Source: CAZART01 sp964487555 (GTDB taxonomy: Bacteria; Bacteroidota; Rhodothermia; Rhodothermales; VXPQ01). Taken from it: a DNA stretch of 14,864 bases. The stretch is from the NCBI GenBank assembly GCA_964487555.1, contig CAZART010000124.1, positions 1 to 14,864 of the forward strand, given 5' to 3'. A program made the translations under genes and the position numbers. Numbering within the stretch: the stretch's first letter is position 1; each line of letters starts with the position of its first letter. A model generated the notes under the pieces. That model saw only the letters and a list, made by a program, of their open reading frames with translations, was not told the DNA's origin and searched no databases. This document shows, in pieces, positions 1 through 6,244 of the stretch.

Positions 1-2
1 TG

Positions 3-935
3 GCCGCCGAGGCCGCCGGCAAATGGGATCTGTTCGGAAACTGGGCGGATGAGCGCTCGAACGTGACGTCCGGTCCCATCATCGCCATCTCGTTCCTGAT
101 CCCAACGATGCTGTTGTTGATGGGGGATGCGAACATGTACCAGCGCATCTTCAGCGCCAAGGACGGCGGCGAGGCGCAGAAGGCGGTCTTTTTCTGGGTG
201 ATCGGCATCGTCGTGCTGGAATTCATGATCCAGTTCACGGGCCTGACCGGAAGCGTCGCGGCGGACAAGGGCCTGATCCCGCAGCTGTTTGCCGGCGGGG
301 CGGCGGACGTCGTGACGAACCAATCCGAATACATCATCCCGACGCTGGCCGTCAGCGTCCACACGCCGCTCTGGCTCGGGATGATGCTCGTGGCGACGAT
401 GATGGCGATCATCGTCTCGACGGCGGACTCGTTCCTGTTGGTCCCGGCGACGAACCTCACGCGCGACGTCGTGCAGCGCTTCGTCGCACCCAATATGACG
501 CAGCGGATGGTCGTCCTGATGAGCCGCGGCTGGGTGCTGCTGCTGGGCTTCATCGCCTACCTGCTGGTGGATCAATTCCCCACGATCCTCACCGCCGCCT
601 ACACCGCCTACCTCGTCTACGGCGCCGCCATCACCCCGCCGCTGCTCGCCGCGTTCCTCTGGAAGCGCGCGACCGCCAAGGGAGCCGTCGCGTCCATTCT
701 CACCGGCGCCGGCGTCACGCTGTTTTGGACGTTCTATCTCGCCGATCAGTCCTATTTCGCCACGTGGCATCCCTTTCTGCAAGAGGTGACCTACCCCGCC
801 GTGGTCTCATCCGTCCTGATGTTGATCGGCGTCAGCCTCGCCACCCAAAAGCCGGCCATCGAGAAGTGGGCCCCCTTCTTCAATGACGCCAAACGAATCC
901 CCGCCGCCGCCAAAGAGAAGCTCGACATCGCCTGA
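3..935 (+). CDS. Sodium:solute symporter family (SSS/SSF) protein, C-terminal part
   Basis: Partial gene: the frame is open from the left edge, so the true start lies outside; 310 residues are visible. It is a multi-pass inner-membrane protein with long hydrophobic stretches separated by short charged loops. The stretch STADSFLLVPATNLTRDVVQ, with its S-T-A-D-S core followed by a T-R-D segment, is typical of the sodium-binding core of SSF transporters, which couple Na+ entry to uptake of a small solute such as a sugar, amino acid or organic acid. An earlier GDANMYQRIFSAKD segment also fits the family (G-[DN]-x-x-x-Q-R). The substrate cannot be read from this part. The C-terminus is a short charged cytoplasmic-type tail ending KEKLDIA. 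Nothing suggests damage. It is followed by a long gene-free gap, so it is probably the last gene of its transcription unit. Confidence 0.9.
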   Translation, partial: AAEAAGKWDLFGNWADERSNVTSGPIIAISFLIPTMLLLMGDANMYQRIFSAKDGGEAQKAVFFWVIGIVVLEFMIQFTGLTGSVAADKGLIPQLFAGGAADVVTNQSEYIIPTLAVSVHTPLWLGMMLVATMMAIIVSTADSFLLVPATNLTRDVVQRFVAPNMTQRMVVLMSRGWVLLLGFIAYLLVDQFPTILTAAYTAYLVYGAAITPPLLAAFLWKRATAKGAVASILTGAGVTLFWTFYLADQSYFATWHPFLQEVTYPAVVSSVLMLIGVSLATQKPAIEKWAPFFNDAKRIPAAAKEKLDIA

Positions 936-936
936 G

Positions 937-1012
937 CGAACCGAACAACGAACAAAAACGAACCACGACGGACGAACCACGACCGACGAACCCACGACCG
1001 ACGAACAACGAA
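937..1012. repeat. GAAC/GACGAAC-rich imperfect tandem repeat
   Basis: Directly after the symporter stop codon the sequence becomes a string of imperfect units of about 14 bp built on GACGAACCACGACC, mixed with GAACAACGAAC. The strand is strongly biased to A and C with almost no T. The same vocabulary (GAACAACGAACAAA) reappears at 1424-1462, just before dut. No protein reading is credible here: the frames give arginine-, tryptophan- and serine-rich nonsense. The origin is unknown, either slippage expansion or a lineage-specific simple repeat. Confidence 0.75.
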
Positions 1013-1120
1013 CGTCACGGCCAGGCTCCACCACACCGGAGCCGACGTTTGGCCGCCGCTGAGAAGAGAGTTTGGCGTCTCTTTCCAGAGCCATATTTAA
1101 TTCGATTTTGTACGTACGTC

Positions 1121-1173
1121 TTGATTTCGTAACACCTTTTGAAAAACGTAATACCGGCCACGCTCAGTAATAC
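1121..1173 (+). promoter_or_regulatory. Phased repeat cluster A (CGTAAYAC, 19-bp period)
   Basis: Three related octamers start exactly 19 bp apart: CGTAACAC at 1128, CGTAATAC at 1147 and AGTAATAC at 1166. The first two sit in larger units, TTGATTTCGTAACAC (1121-1135) and TTGAAAAACGTAATAC (1139-1154). Regular spacing of short conserved words in a gene-free region suggests a multi-site protein-binding region such as an operator or iteron-like array. The partner protein is not identifiable. Cluster B, 115 bp further on, repeats the same two-unit design. Confidence 0.5.
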
Positions 1174-1287
1174 TGGAGCGCCAAAAAAGCATCCTCCGCG
1201 GAGCTTTCGTCCCCTCGGAATTACTTCAGCCGCAGGATTTGCCCTCTGAGCGATTCACCCGCTCGAATGTAAGCCCCGAAACAGCGC

Positions 1288-1331
1288 CGTATTACATTTT
1301 GATATCGTATTACAGTTGAAAAACGTATTAC
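1288..1331 (+). promoter_or_regulatory. Phased repeat cluster B (CGTATTAC, 18-bp period)
   Basis: Three identical octamers CGTATTAC start at 1288, 1306 and 1324, exactly 18 bp apart. The last two lie in units TTGATATCGTATTAC (1299-1313) and TTGAAAAACGTATTAC (1316-1331), which match the two main units of cluster A except for the centre of the octamer. The cluster ends 132 bp before the dut start, so it could control dut, but no promoter was securely located. Between the clusters (1174-1287) I see no gene. Confidence 0.55.
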
Positions 1332-1423
1332 AAAACAGCATGAAATCTATCCGATAAAACAAGCACCACACGCCTCTCCCAGCACGCACTCTCCGTTCGT
1401 AATAGAGTCACATTATGGCTCGC

Positions 1424-1462
1424 GAACGAAGGAAGAACAACGAACAAAGAACGACGAACGAA
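1424..1462. repeat. GAAC-rich simple repeat abutting the dut start
   Basis: A second A/C/G-rich run built on GAACAACGAACAAAGAACGACGAAC lies immediately before the chosen dut start and shares its core with the repeat at 937-1012. It is open in the dut frame and would add a 16-residue R/N/E/Q/T-rich tail if translation began at the ATG at 1415. dUTPases need no such tail, so I treat it as non-coding. Confidence 0.65.
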
Positions 1463-1918
1463 ATGGACGAAGTCATAGTCCCCATCCGCCTCCTCCCCCA
1501 CGCCGACGGCCTCGATCTACCGCATTACGCTACGGATCACAGCGCCGGCATGGATCTCCGCGCCGCCGTCCCCGCCGAGGAACCACTCGTTCTCGAGCCC
1601 GGCGCCCGCGAGCTCGTTCCCACCGGTCTGCAGATCGCGCTTCCCACGGGGTTCGAAGGCCAGGTTCGCCCTCGATCGGGCCTCGCCGTGCGTCACGGCG
1701 TGACGGTGCTGAACAGTCCCGGCACGATCGACGCCGATTACCGGGGCGAGGTGAAGGTGATCTTGATCAACCACGGTACCGAGCCGTTCACGATCCAACG
1801 CGGCGAGCGCATCGCCCAGCTGGTCATCGCCCGGCATGCGAAGGTGGATTGGGAAACCAGCGACGATTTGGCCGAGTCGGTGCGCGGTGAGGGCGGATTC
1901 GGGCACACGGGGCGGTAA
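1463..1918 (+). CDS. dut: dUTP diphosphatase (dUTPase)
   Basis: Hydrolyses dUTP to dUMP and pyrophosphate, keeping uracil out of DNA and supplying dUMP for thymidylate synthesis; the family acts as a cytoplasmic homotrimer with Mg2+. From the ATG at 1463 the protein has 151 residues, the usual bacterial length. All five trimeric dUTPase motifs are present: I, SAGMDLRA (27-34); II, RPRSGLA (69-75); III, GTIDADYRGEVKV (87-99), with the catalytic Asp90 and uracil-pocket Tyr93; IV, RGERIAQLVI (113-122); V, RGEGGFGHTG (141-150), with the Phe146 that stacks on the base. An upstream in-frame ATG at 1415 would add 16 residues encoded by a simple repeat and is less likely. No clear Shine-Dalgarno sequence is seen. 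The gene stands alone, 527 bp after the symporter and about 210 bp before the SDR gene. Confidence 0.96.
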   Translation: MDEVIVPIRLLPHADGLDLPHYATDHSAGMDLRAAVPAEEPLVLEPGARELVPTGLQIALPTGFEGQVRPRSGLAVRHGVTVLNSPGTIDADYRGEVKVILINHGTEPFTIQRGERIAQLVIARHAKVDWETSDDLAESVRGEGGFGHTGR

Positions 1919-2127
1919 ATTGTCGTTCAGAGCTGTCGGACGCGCTATTTGCCGGCCGGAATCGCTAATCATTTAGAGAACGGGACGCCCGGCATCGAGG
2001 AATTACGAAGGACGCTCAAGCGCGAGCACCGAACTTGCGCGAGAATCCTCCTGGACACCGGTCGCTCGTAAAGCTTCCGGATCTTCGCGACGCAAGCCGC
2101 CAATAATCACCCGGAATCGATCGCTAC

Positions 2128-2871
2128 ATGCTACTTGAAGGAAAGAAAATCCTCGTCACCGGCGGATCACGCGGAATCGGCCGTGCCCTCTGCGGCGTAT
2201 TCGCCCGCGAAGGCGCCGACATCGCGTTCTGCTACGCATCTAACGAAGAAGCCGCCGCCGAAACCGTGAGATTGATCGAGGAGCACGGGCGTGAAGCGCT
2301 CGCCATCCAGGCGGACGTAGGCGATCGGCCCGCCTCGCGTGCCATGGTCGAAAAAGCCACCGCCGACATGGGCCGCATCGACGTCTGCGTGATGAACGCC
2401 GGCATCAACCGCGGATCCCTGTTTCTTCGAATGGATGCGAAGGACTGGGACGACATCATCCGCGTCAACGTCAACGGCCTCTTCAACGTCGGCCAGCCCG
2501 TGTTCCAGCAGATGATGCGCCAGCGCGGCGGCACCTTTCTGTCGATCTCGTCGATCTCAGCCATACGAACCGCCCCCGCCGGCGTGCCCTACGCCACCTC
2601 GAAGGCCGCCGCCGTCGGCTTCATCAAGCAGATCGCCCGCGAAGGCTCTCGCCTCAACATCCGCGCGAACGCCATCGCAGTCGGTGTCGTCGAAACCGAT
2701 CTCGCCGACACGATCCCCCCGCACTTCCTCGAGCTCTACAAAGACTGGTGCGCCCTGGGCCGGCTCGGCACCGCCGCCGAGACCGCCGAGCTTGCCGCGT
2801 TCATTGTCTCCGACCGCAACTCGTACATGACGGGCGAGGTGATCGTGCAGGACGGGGGTGTTGTGGTGTAG
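2128..2871 (+). CDS. SDR-family NAD(P)-dependent oxidoreductase (FabG-like)
   Basis: A 247-residue classical short-chain dehydrogenase/reductase, a cytoplasmic Rossmann-fold enzyme. The cofactor loop TGGSRGIG lies at 11-18, the adenine-ring Asp63 in ADVGD, and NAG at 90-92. The catalytic tetrad is complete: Asn114, Ser142 (in SISSIS), Tyr155 and Lys159 (YATSK). The end, MTGEVIVQDGGVVV, is the usual SDR C-terminus. Length and motifs match 3-oxoacyl-ACP reductases (FabG) most closely, but many SDRs with other substrates look the same and no fatty-acid gene is adjacent, so I give no symbol. It starts at the ATG at 2128, with no obvious Shine-Dalgarno. It is the last gene of the core-like block; accessory DNA begins within about 40 bp of its stop. 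Confidence 0.93.
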   Translation: MLLEGKKILVTGGSRGIGRALCGVFAREGADIAFCYASNEEAAAETVRLIEEHGREALAIQADVGDRPASRAMVEKATADMGRIDVCVMNAGINRGSLFLRMDAKDWDDIIRVNVNGLFNVGQPVFQQMMRQRGGTFLSISSISAIRTAPAGVPYATSKAAAVGFIKQIAREGSRLNIRANAIAVGVVETDLADTIPPHFLELYKDWCALGRLGTAAETAELAAFIVSDRNSYMTGEVIVQDGGVVV

Positions 2872-2906
2872 GAACGGTTCTGAACCCCGCCACCCTCCTC
2901 CGCCGT

Positions 2907-2972
2907 GCCCGGCATCAGCTCGGCGCCGGCCGCCGCGAAAATTGAGTTGCCGCCGCTCGATGTGCAAGTCTA
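2907..2972. repeat. Decayed copy of the palindrome module found before the DUF4143 ATPase
   Basis: This stretch resembles 6156-6240 over most of its length. Both have a GCATCA word, then the identical 14-mer GGCGCCGGCCGCCG (2922-2935 here, 6172-6185 there), then a segment beginning GAAAATYGAGTTG and continuing to GCTCGAT and CAAGT. The intact copy forms a perfect 13-bp hairpin. Here the arms have diverged, the left arm is shortened and about 15 bp are missing, so it cannot pair well. No DUF4143 gene follows; the adjoining gene is a deleted ATPase of another family on the opposite strand. Confidence 0.6.
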
Positions 2973-3320
2973 AGGCGCATGCGATACGCGAATCCATTCG
3001 GCTAGGAAGGGATCCACCAGTCGGAAGTGCGTGTCGCCCAACTCGGTCTCCACCCGAATGATCTGGGCGCGTTCGAGGGCCTTCAGCTCCAGCGACTCGT
3101 ACTTCTCGGCATCGAGTCGAACCACGACCGCACCCCTGCTCGTCGCGATCTCGTCGGCGGCACTAAGCAGCGATGTCTTCCCAAATCGGCGGGGACCGAT
3201 CAGAAACAGCTTTTGACGGTTTCGGATTGTTGCGGCTACCTCCGCGAGCTCCTCCTCGCGGTCGACCAACTCATCAAGGGCAAGATCAGGCCCATACTCA
3301 AAAGGATTTCTCCGTTCCAC
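2970..3320 (-). pseudogene. AAA ATPase (ATPase_2 / archaeal-type family), large internal deletion
   Basis: The 116-codon frame joins the two ends of a protein that normally has about 350-400 residues. The first part (about 1-77) carries the family opening NPFEYG, the REEEL helix and a P-loop GPRRFGKTS. Then the frame jumps, around residues 75-82, to the usual family C-terminus: a helix ALERAQIIRVE and the ending FRLVDPFLAEWIR, the tail of the C-terminal winged-helix region. Walker B, the sensor residues and most of the winged helix are gone, so ATPase function is not expected. The frame is preserved across the junction, which suggests one in-frame deletion rather than gradual decay. The start is GTG at 3320. 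A CGTAATAC octamer like those upstream of dut lies on this strand at 3351-3344. Confidence 0.75.
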
Positions 3321-3452
3321 CTGTTACGAATATGTCTTTACGAGTATTACGTAACGCAGTCTTCGTAGTGAGAAACGTGGAAGCAACTCCGTTCGGATTG
3401 AACGATGCCGAGAATCGTGGAAGGCCAGGTTCGCGTCCATGTGAACACGCCC

Positions 3453-4034
3453 CTAAAACAGCCCGTCGGTACGGAGGGCAAACCCGTCGAGCGTCGCCGA
3501 TTTCGCGTCGTCGCCGGCTTCTACGTATTCAATCGACGCATACGTGTCGGTGCTCACGTCTAGGTACAGTTCAATGCGCCGCCCCGGCAGATCGATCAAC
3601 CAGACTTCGGGCACGCCGGACCGTGCGTAGATGGGCAGCTTCACGTTCCGGTCGTACCAGTGCGACGTCGCGCACACCTCGATCACGAGCAGAGTGTCGC
3701 CATCGCCGGGGTGGGAGGTACCGTATCGATCCTCCCGAAGCCGCACCACCGCCAGATCCGGGTGAGGCTCGTTGTACCGGTCGAGACGGAGCGGATTCTG
3801 CACCCGCACGATCGCCGTGCCGTGCAGCGCGACGACGAGTCGTTCATTCAGCACATCCACGGCCCGCGCATGCGGACTGTTCGGCGCCGGCATTTCGATG
3901 AGCTGTCCTTCGATGAGCTCTGCCCGCAAATCGACCGGAAGGATGTCGGCATCGATCATTCGATCGACGTCATCCACCGTGAATCGATACGGCGCACGGC
4001 GCGGATCCGGTACGGTAACGGGCTCAGCCATCAT
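3453..4034 (-). CDS. Uma2 family (DUF820) endonuclease-like protein
   Basis: A 193-residue protein matching the Uma2/DUF820 family, which has a PD-(D/E)XK nuclease fold; members are abundant in some lineages and their cellular role is mostly unknown. Visible family features are RAELIEGQLIEMP (Glu39), EPHPDLAVV (Asp93), LLVIEV (Glu119), Lys132 in VKLPIYARSGV, and VPEVWLIDL. Asp93, Glu119 and Lys132 are the expected metal-binding and catalytic positions, so it may be active. The segment after IEV reads CATSHWYDRN rather than the commoner SDSSLxYDR. The ATG at 4034 overlaps the stop of the upstream Uma2 fragment by 4 bp (ATGA), implying translational coupling. The next gene downstream on this strand is the deleted ATPase. 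Confidence 0.88.
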   Translation of the reverse strand: MMAEPVTVPDPRRAPYRFTVDDVDRMIDADILPVDLRAELIEGQLIEMPAPNSPHARAVDVLNERLVVALHGTAIVRVQNPLRLDRYNEPHPDLAVVRLREDRYGTSHPGDGDTLLVIEVCATSHWYDRNVKLPIYARSGVPEVWLIDLPGRRIELYLDVSTDTYASIEYVEAGDDAKSATLDGFALRTDGLF

Positions 4035-4357
4035 GAGCGGAGATCGCTTTGAAGGATAGACACGTGACGTACGCTCCGAATAACCTCCAGTTCATGCTGG
4101 TCCGTGACGTCCAGTACTAGCTTGAGTTCGAAGACGATGCCGGCCTTCGACGTTTCATTCCAATTCCCGAGAGCGCCCGTCACTTCCACGTGACGGGCAC
4201 TTGATAAGGCTCCGGCTGGACGCATGATCTCAAGTTGCCCGGCCGCGTTTTGCTCGATCCGAAGGTCCGGATTCGCCGCGCAGATCTTCAGCAGATCATC
4301 GTCGCTCAGCCGGATCACGTCCGACAGATTGAGGACGTAGGGTTCAGGCTCCCACAT
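4031..4357 (-). pseudogene. Chimeric Uma2 fragment (N-terminal piece of a second Uma2 fused to an unrelated tail)
   Basis: Residues 1-76 are a close copy of the N-terminus of the full Uma2 protein at 7418-8002; the first 44 residues differ at only one position (N10 for D10). After GIVF at residue 76 the match ends and an unrelated 32-residue tail (about 77-108) follows, containing LVLDVTDQHELEVIRSV and ending in SDLRS. The nuclease-fold Asp, Glu and Lys all lie in the missing part, so no nuclease activity is expected. The tail, one strand plus helix, could be the end of an older small gene captured by recombination. The stop overlaps the start of the downstream Uma2 gene by 4 bp, so the fragment may still serve to translate that gene. 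Expression as a 108-residue protein cannot be excluded. Confidence 0.7.
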
Positions 4358-4421
4358 GGCGTGTCACGTTATCTGCACCTTAGGCACGCAAGCAACGCCG
4401 GATATAACCTCGGGTTCGAGA
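4130..4421. repeat. Duplicated segment copy 1 (Uma2 5' end plus upstream DNA)
   Basis: About 290 bp nearly match 7775-8067. The match covers codons 1-76 of both Uma2 reading frames and continues for about 64 bp upstream of the ATG, including the shared words GGATATAACCTCG and GTTCGAGA, with a single-base indel (GTGTCACG versus GTGTCACCG). It stops abruptly on both sides. Retention of the non-coding upstream part suggests a recent duplication or a conserved promoter region. The rest of the gap up to 4731 shows no gene I can support. Confidence 0.8.
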
Positions 4422-4731
4422 CTCTCCGGCATTGTGGCACGAACAGCGGATTCGATCCAACCGAATTTGTGTGTTTGATGCCTTCCACGTGTATCTTAAA
4501 TAAACCGCGCCTCGATCGGTCACACCCACCCTGGCAAATCCAAGTGTATGGCCGCGAGTCGAGAGCTGACGCCCGCACCATGGAGCGAGCAGTCCGTTCA
4601 ATCCGCCCGGTCGAACGAAAATCCCGCGGAATGCCGCGCGAGTCTAGCACGCGAACTCGCCGCTCGTCGCCGGGTTCAACGACATGTCCGCTCGCGCCGA
4701 TAGCAGTATGCTCGATCGAAGTACCCCTAGC

Positions 4732-5700
4732 ATGCTTTACCGATACATCGTTCTTCTCCTCTTCTCATGGAACGGTGCTGCCGCCGCCCAGGATATCGAT
4801 CCCGTTCGATTTACGCCGCTACATGTCGGCGACCGCTGGGAATACGAGCTCCTCGTTCAACGGCTGCCGGCGGATGGCAGTCCGGAATTGCCTGTCGTGA
4901 CCGGCACGCTCATAACGAGGGTGGCACGCGATACCGTCATCACGGGTGAACGCTTCCTTTACCTCGTCGGACGTGAGATGGACACATCCGGTGGGGTCAC
5001 CGCCGCCGCGTCGTGTCTTGTGCGCGTGGATGTCGACGGCTCGATTTCTTATCCGGACGTTTACCCCTCGATTTCGTATCCGGACATCGAGGGCGCGTGC
5101 ACACGATCCGACGTTTTCTACAACCGTTTCTCCCTTCCTCTCCGGAACTTGGACAATAGCCCATGCTACGAGGCCGATCGCATGTCGATCCCGGGATCGA
5201 TTGTAGTCGGTAATGAGCACTACTCGGTGGCTGCAACGGTGGTGTGTGGGGACCGGGGTGCGCACAACGACCGCTGGATATTTTTCTACGCAGCGGATGT
5301 GGGCCTTTACAACTGGGAGCAGACCCAGGGTCAACATTACACGGATGGCACGCGATGGACGTATCGTCTAACGTACGCGAGTATCGACGGGAAAACGTAC
5401 GGAGCGTCCACCGCGCTGGATGCCGATCTGACTGCACCTAACTCGTTCGCGGTGGGACGGCCCTACCCCAATCCTGTGCTGAGCCAATTCTCAATGATTG
5501 TCGATGGAGCGGCCGCTGGCGACGCTGCGCTGGAAGTGTTCGACGTGACCGGAAGAAGCGTCATACGCCAGCGTCGCTACCTTTCGCCAGAACGAACGAA
5601 TCTATCGCTGGATGCGGGCGCCCTCCCCGCTGGCCTTTACCTGATACGCGTAACGGATTCATTCGGTCGCCAAAGCGGCAGGGCGTTCGTGAAATGGTAA
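4732..5700 (+). CDS. Secreted protein with T9SS (Por) C-terminal sorting domain
   Basis: From the ATG at 4732 the protein has 322 residues. It opens with a signal peptide (MLYRYIVLLLFSWNGAAAAQ, cleavage expected near residues 19-20). Upstream in-frame ATGs at 4684 and 4708 would place extra polar residues before the hydrophobic core. The mature start PVRFTPLHVGDRWEYEL is a common opening in extracellular proteins of this group, but the roughly 200-residue middle matches no enzyme I recognise and has no clear catalytic motif. The last 90 residues are a type A sorting domain: PYPNPV, then a strand EVFDVTGRSV, then LPAGLYLIRV and a short strand ending FVKW. Such domains direct export through T9SS and anchoring or release at the surface. 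A tandem 9-residue repeat, SISYPDVYP/SISYPDIEG, is coded at 5041-5094. Confidence 0.85.
   Translation: MLYRYIVLLLFSWNGAAAAQDIDPVRFTPLHVGDRWEYELLVQRLPADGSPELPVVTGTLITRVARDTVITGERFLYLVGREMDTSGGVTAAASCLVRVDVDGSISYPDVYPSISYPDIEGACTRSDVFYNRFSLPLRNLDNSPCYEADRMSIPGSIVVGNEHYSVAATVVCGDRGAHNDRWIFFYAADVGLYNWEQTQGQHYTDGTRWTYRLTYASIDGKTYGASTALDADLTAPNSFAVGRPYPNPVLSQFSMIVDGAAAGDAALEVFDVTGRSVIRQRRYLSPERTNLSLDAGALPAGLYLIRVTDSFGRQSGRAFVKW
5041..5094 (+). repeat. 27-bp tandem duplication inside the T9SS cargo gene
   Basis: Two adjacent 27-bp units, starting at 5041 and 5068, share the run TCGATTTCNTATCCGGAC. They code SISYPDVYP and SISYPDIEG, so the duplication keeps the frame and adds nine residues to the extracellular part. 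The copies differ at several bases, so the event is not very recent. Confidence 0.8.
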
Positions 5701-6057
5701 ATCGCAGTTCTTCGGCGCCAGGGGAATGGGCGCTGCTACGGCACGACTGCGGATTTCCAGCTCGTCCGCGCCTCTGATACGGCGTGCAGCGCCACAGCTT
5801 ACGCTACATTACATGACGTGCGCTCCAGCAAGTCCTGAGCCAGAGGCGCATCGATTCCTAGACGATAATTAGGAAGACTTGAGGTGGCGTTATTGAAGAA
5901 TGTTCAAACTCCGTATTCTCTGCGCGTTATTTGGAGCGTGCTCGCGGGCTTGCAATTGTTACGGCTTCCCTACCCCAACTCGCTGCCGACAATCCACTAT
6001 CCGGTGAGCCCGCCACATAAAAAATCGCGAGCTCCCAATCCGAACGTAATTCCGAAG
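5701..6057. other. Gene-free gap after the T9SS cargo gene
   Basis: These 357 bp hold no gene I can support. A frame beginning at 5884 is open, but its first 58 codons have no protein-like character and the first plausible start in it is the signal-peptide ATG at 6058. No convincing intrinsic terminator follows the stop at 5700. Confidence 0.55.
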
Positions 6058-6171
6058 ATGAACGTATTTCGCGCGCGCTCACTTGCACTAATTGTACTCG
6101 TTTCCCTCTTGTGCCTGGACGCAAGAGCACAGATTGTTACTCAGTGGGTTCCGGTCCCTGCATCACAGCCT
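6058..6171 (+). pseudogene. Truncated secreted-protein gene (signal-peptide stub)
   Basis: The ATG at 6058 opens a textbook signal peptide: MNVFRARS, a hydrophobic core LALIVLVSLLCL and a cleavage site DARA-Q. About eleven mature residues follow (QIVTQWVPVP). At about 6156 the DNA enters the module shared with 2907-2972, and the frame then runs meaninglessly through the palindrome and into the ATPase gene, stopping near 6354. No continuation of a secreted protein appears after the ATPase. The simplest reading is a secreted-protein gene whose 3' part was replaced when the ATPase module arrived. Too little mature sequence remains to name the family. Confidence 0.55.
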
Positions 6172-6244
6172 GGCGCCGGCCGCCGTGCGCTTATTTCCTT
6201 GAAAATCGAGTTGTCGCTGCTCGATTTTCAAGTTATATTTCACC
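6156..6244 (+). promoter_or_regulatory. Leader module of the DUF4143 ATPase, with perfect 13-bp palindrome
   Basis: The perfect inverted repeat CTTGAAAATCGAG (6198-6210) / CTCGATTTTCAAG (6220-6232) encloses a 9-base loop and ends 12 bp before the ATPase ATG at 6245, followed by the A/T-rich TTATATTTCACC. It could be an operator for a dimeric repressor, perhaps autoregulation, or an RNA hairpin in the 5' leader that limits translation. The 5' part contains GGCGCCGGCCGCCG (6172-6185), shared with the decayed copy at 2907-2972. Confidence 0.6.

Noticed and set aside
1121..1331. Phased repeats as a CRISPR array
   Set aside because: Repeat words are only 8-16 bp with 2-10 bp between them, there are no spacers of usual length, and no cas gene is in the window.
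1517..1972. Long minus-strand open frame opposite dut
   Set aside because: It is antisense to a dUTPase with all five motifs intact; its translation shows no domain and the openness follows from GC-rich codon bias.
2873..2886. GGTTC-T-GAACC inverted repeat just after the SDR stop as a terminator
   Set aside because: A one-base loop cannot form a normal hairpin and no T-tract follows.
2557..2997. Minus-strand glycine-rich frame opposite the SDR gene
   Set aside because: Low-complexity glycine/arginine/histidine-rich translation, antisense to a complete SDR with its catalytic tetrad.
3173..3901. Long + strand frame of 242 codons
   Set aside because: Arginine/proline-rich translation with no motif; it runs opposite the ATPase remnant and a clear Uma2 gene.
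4369..4650. Minus-strand frame of 93 codons upstream of the chimeric Uma2
   Set aside because: Its only similarity to another part of the window comes from the duplicated non-coding segment upstream of Uma2; no domain or codon signal is seen.
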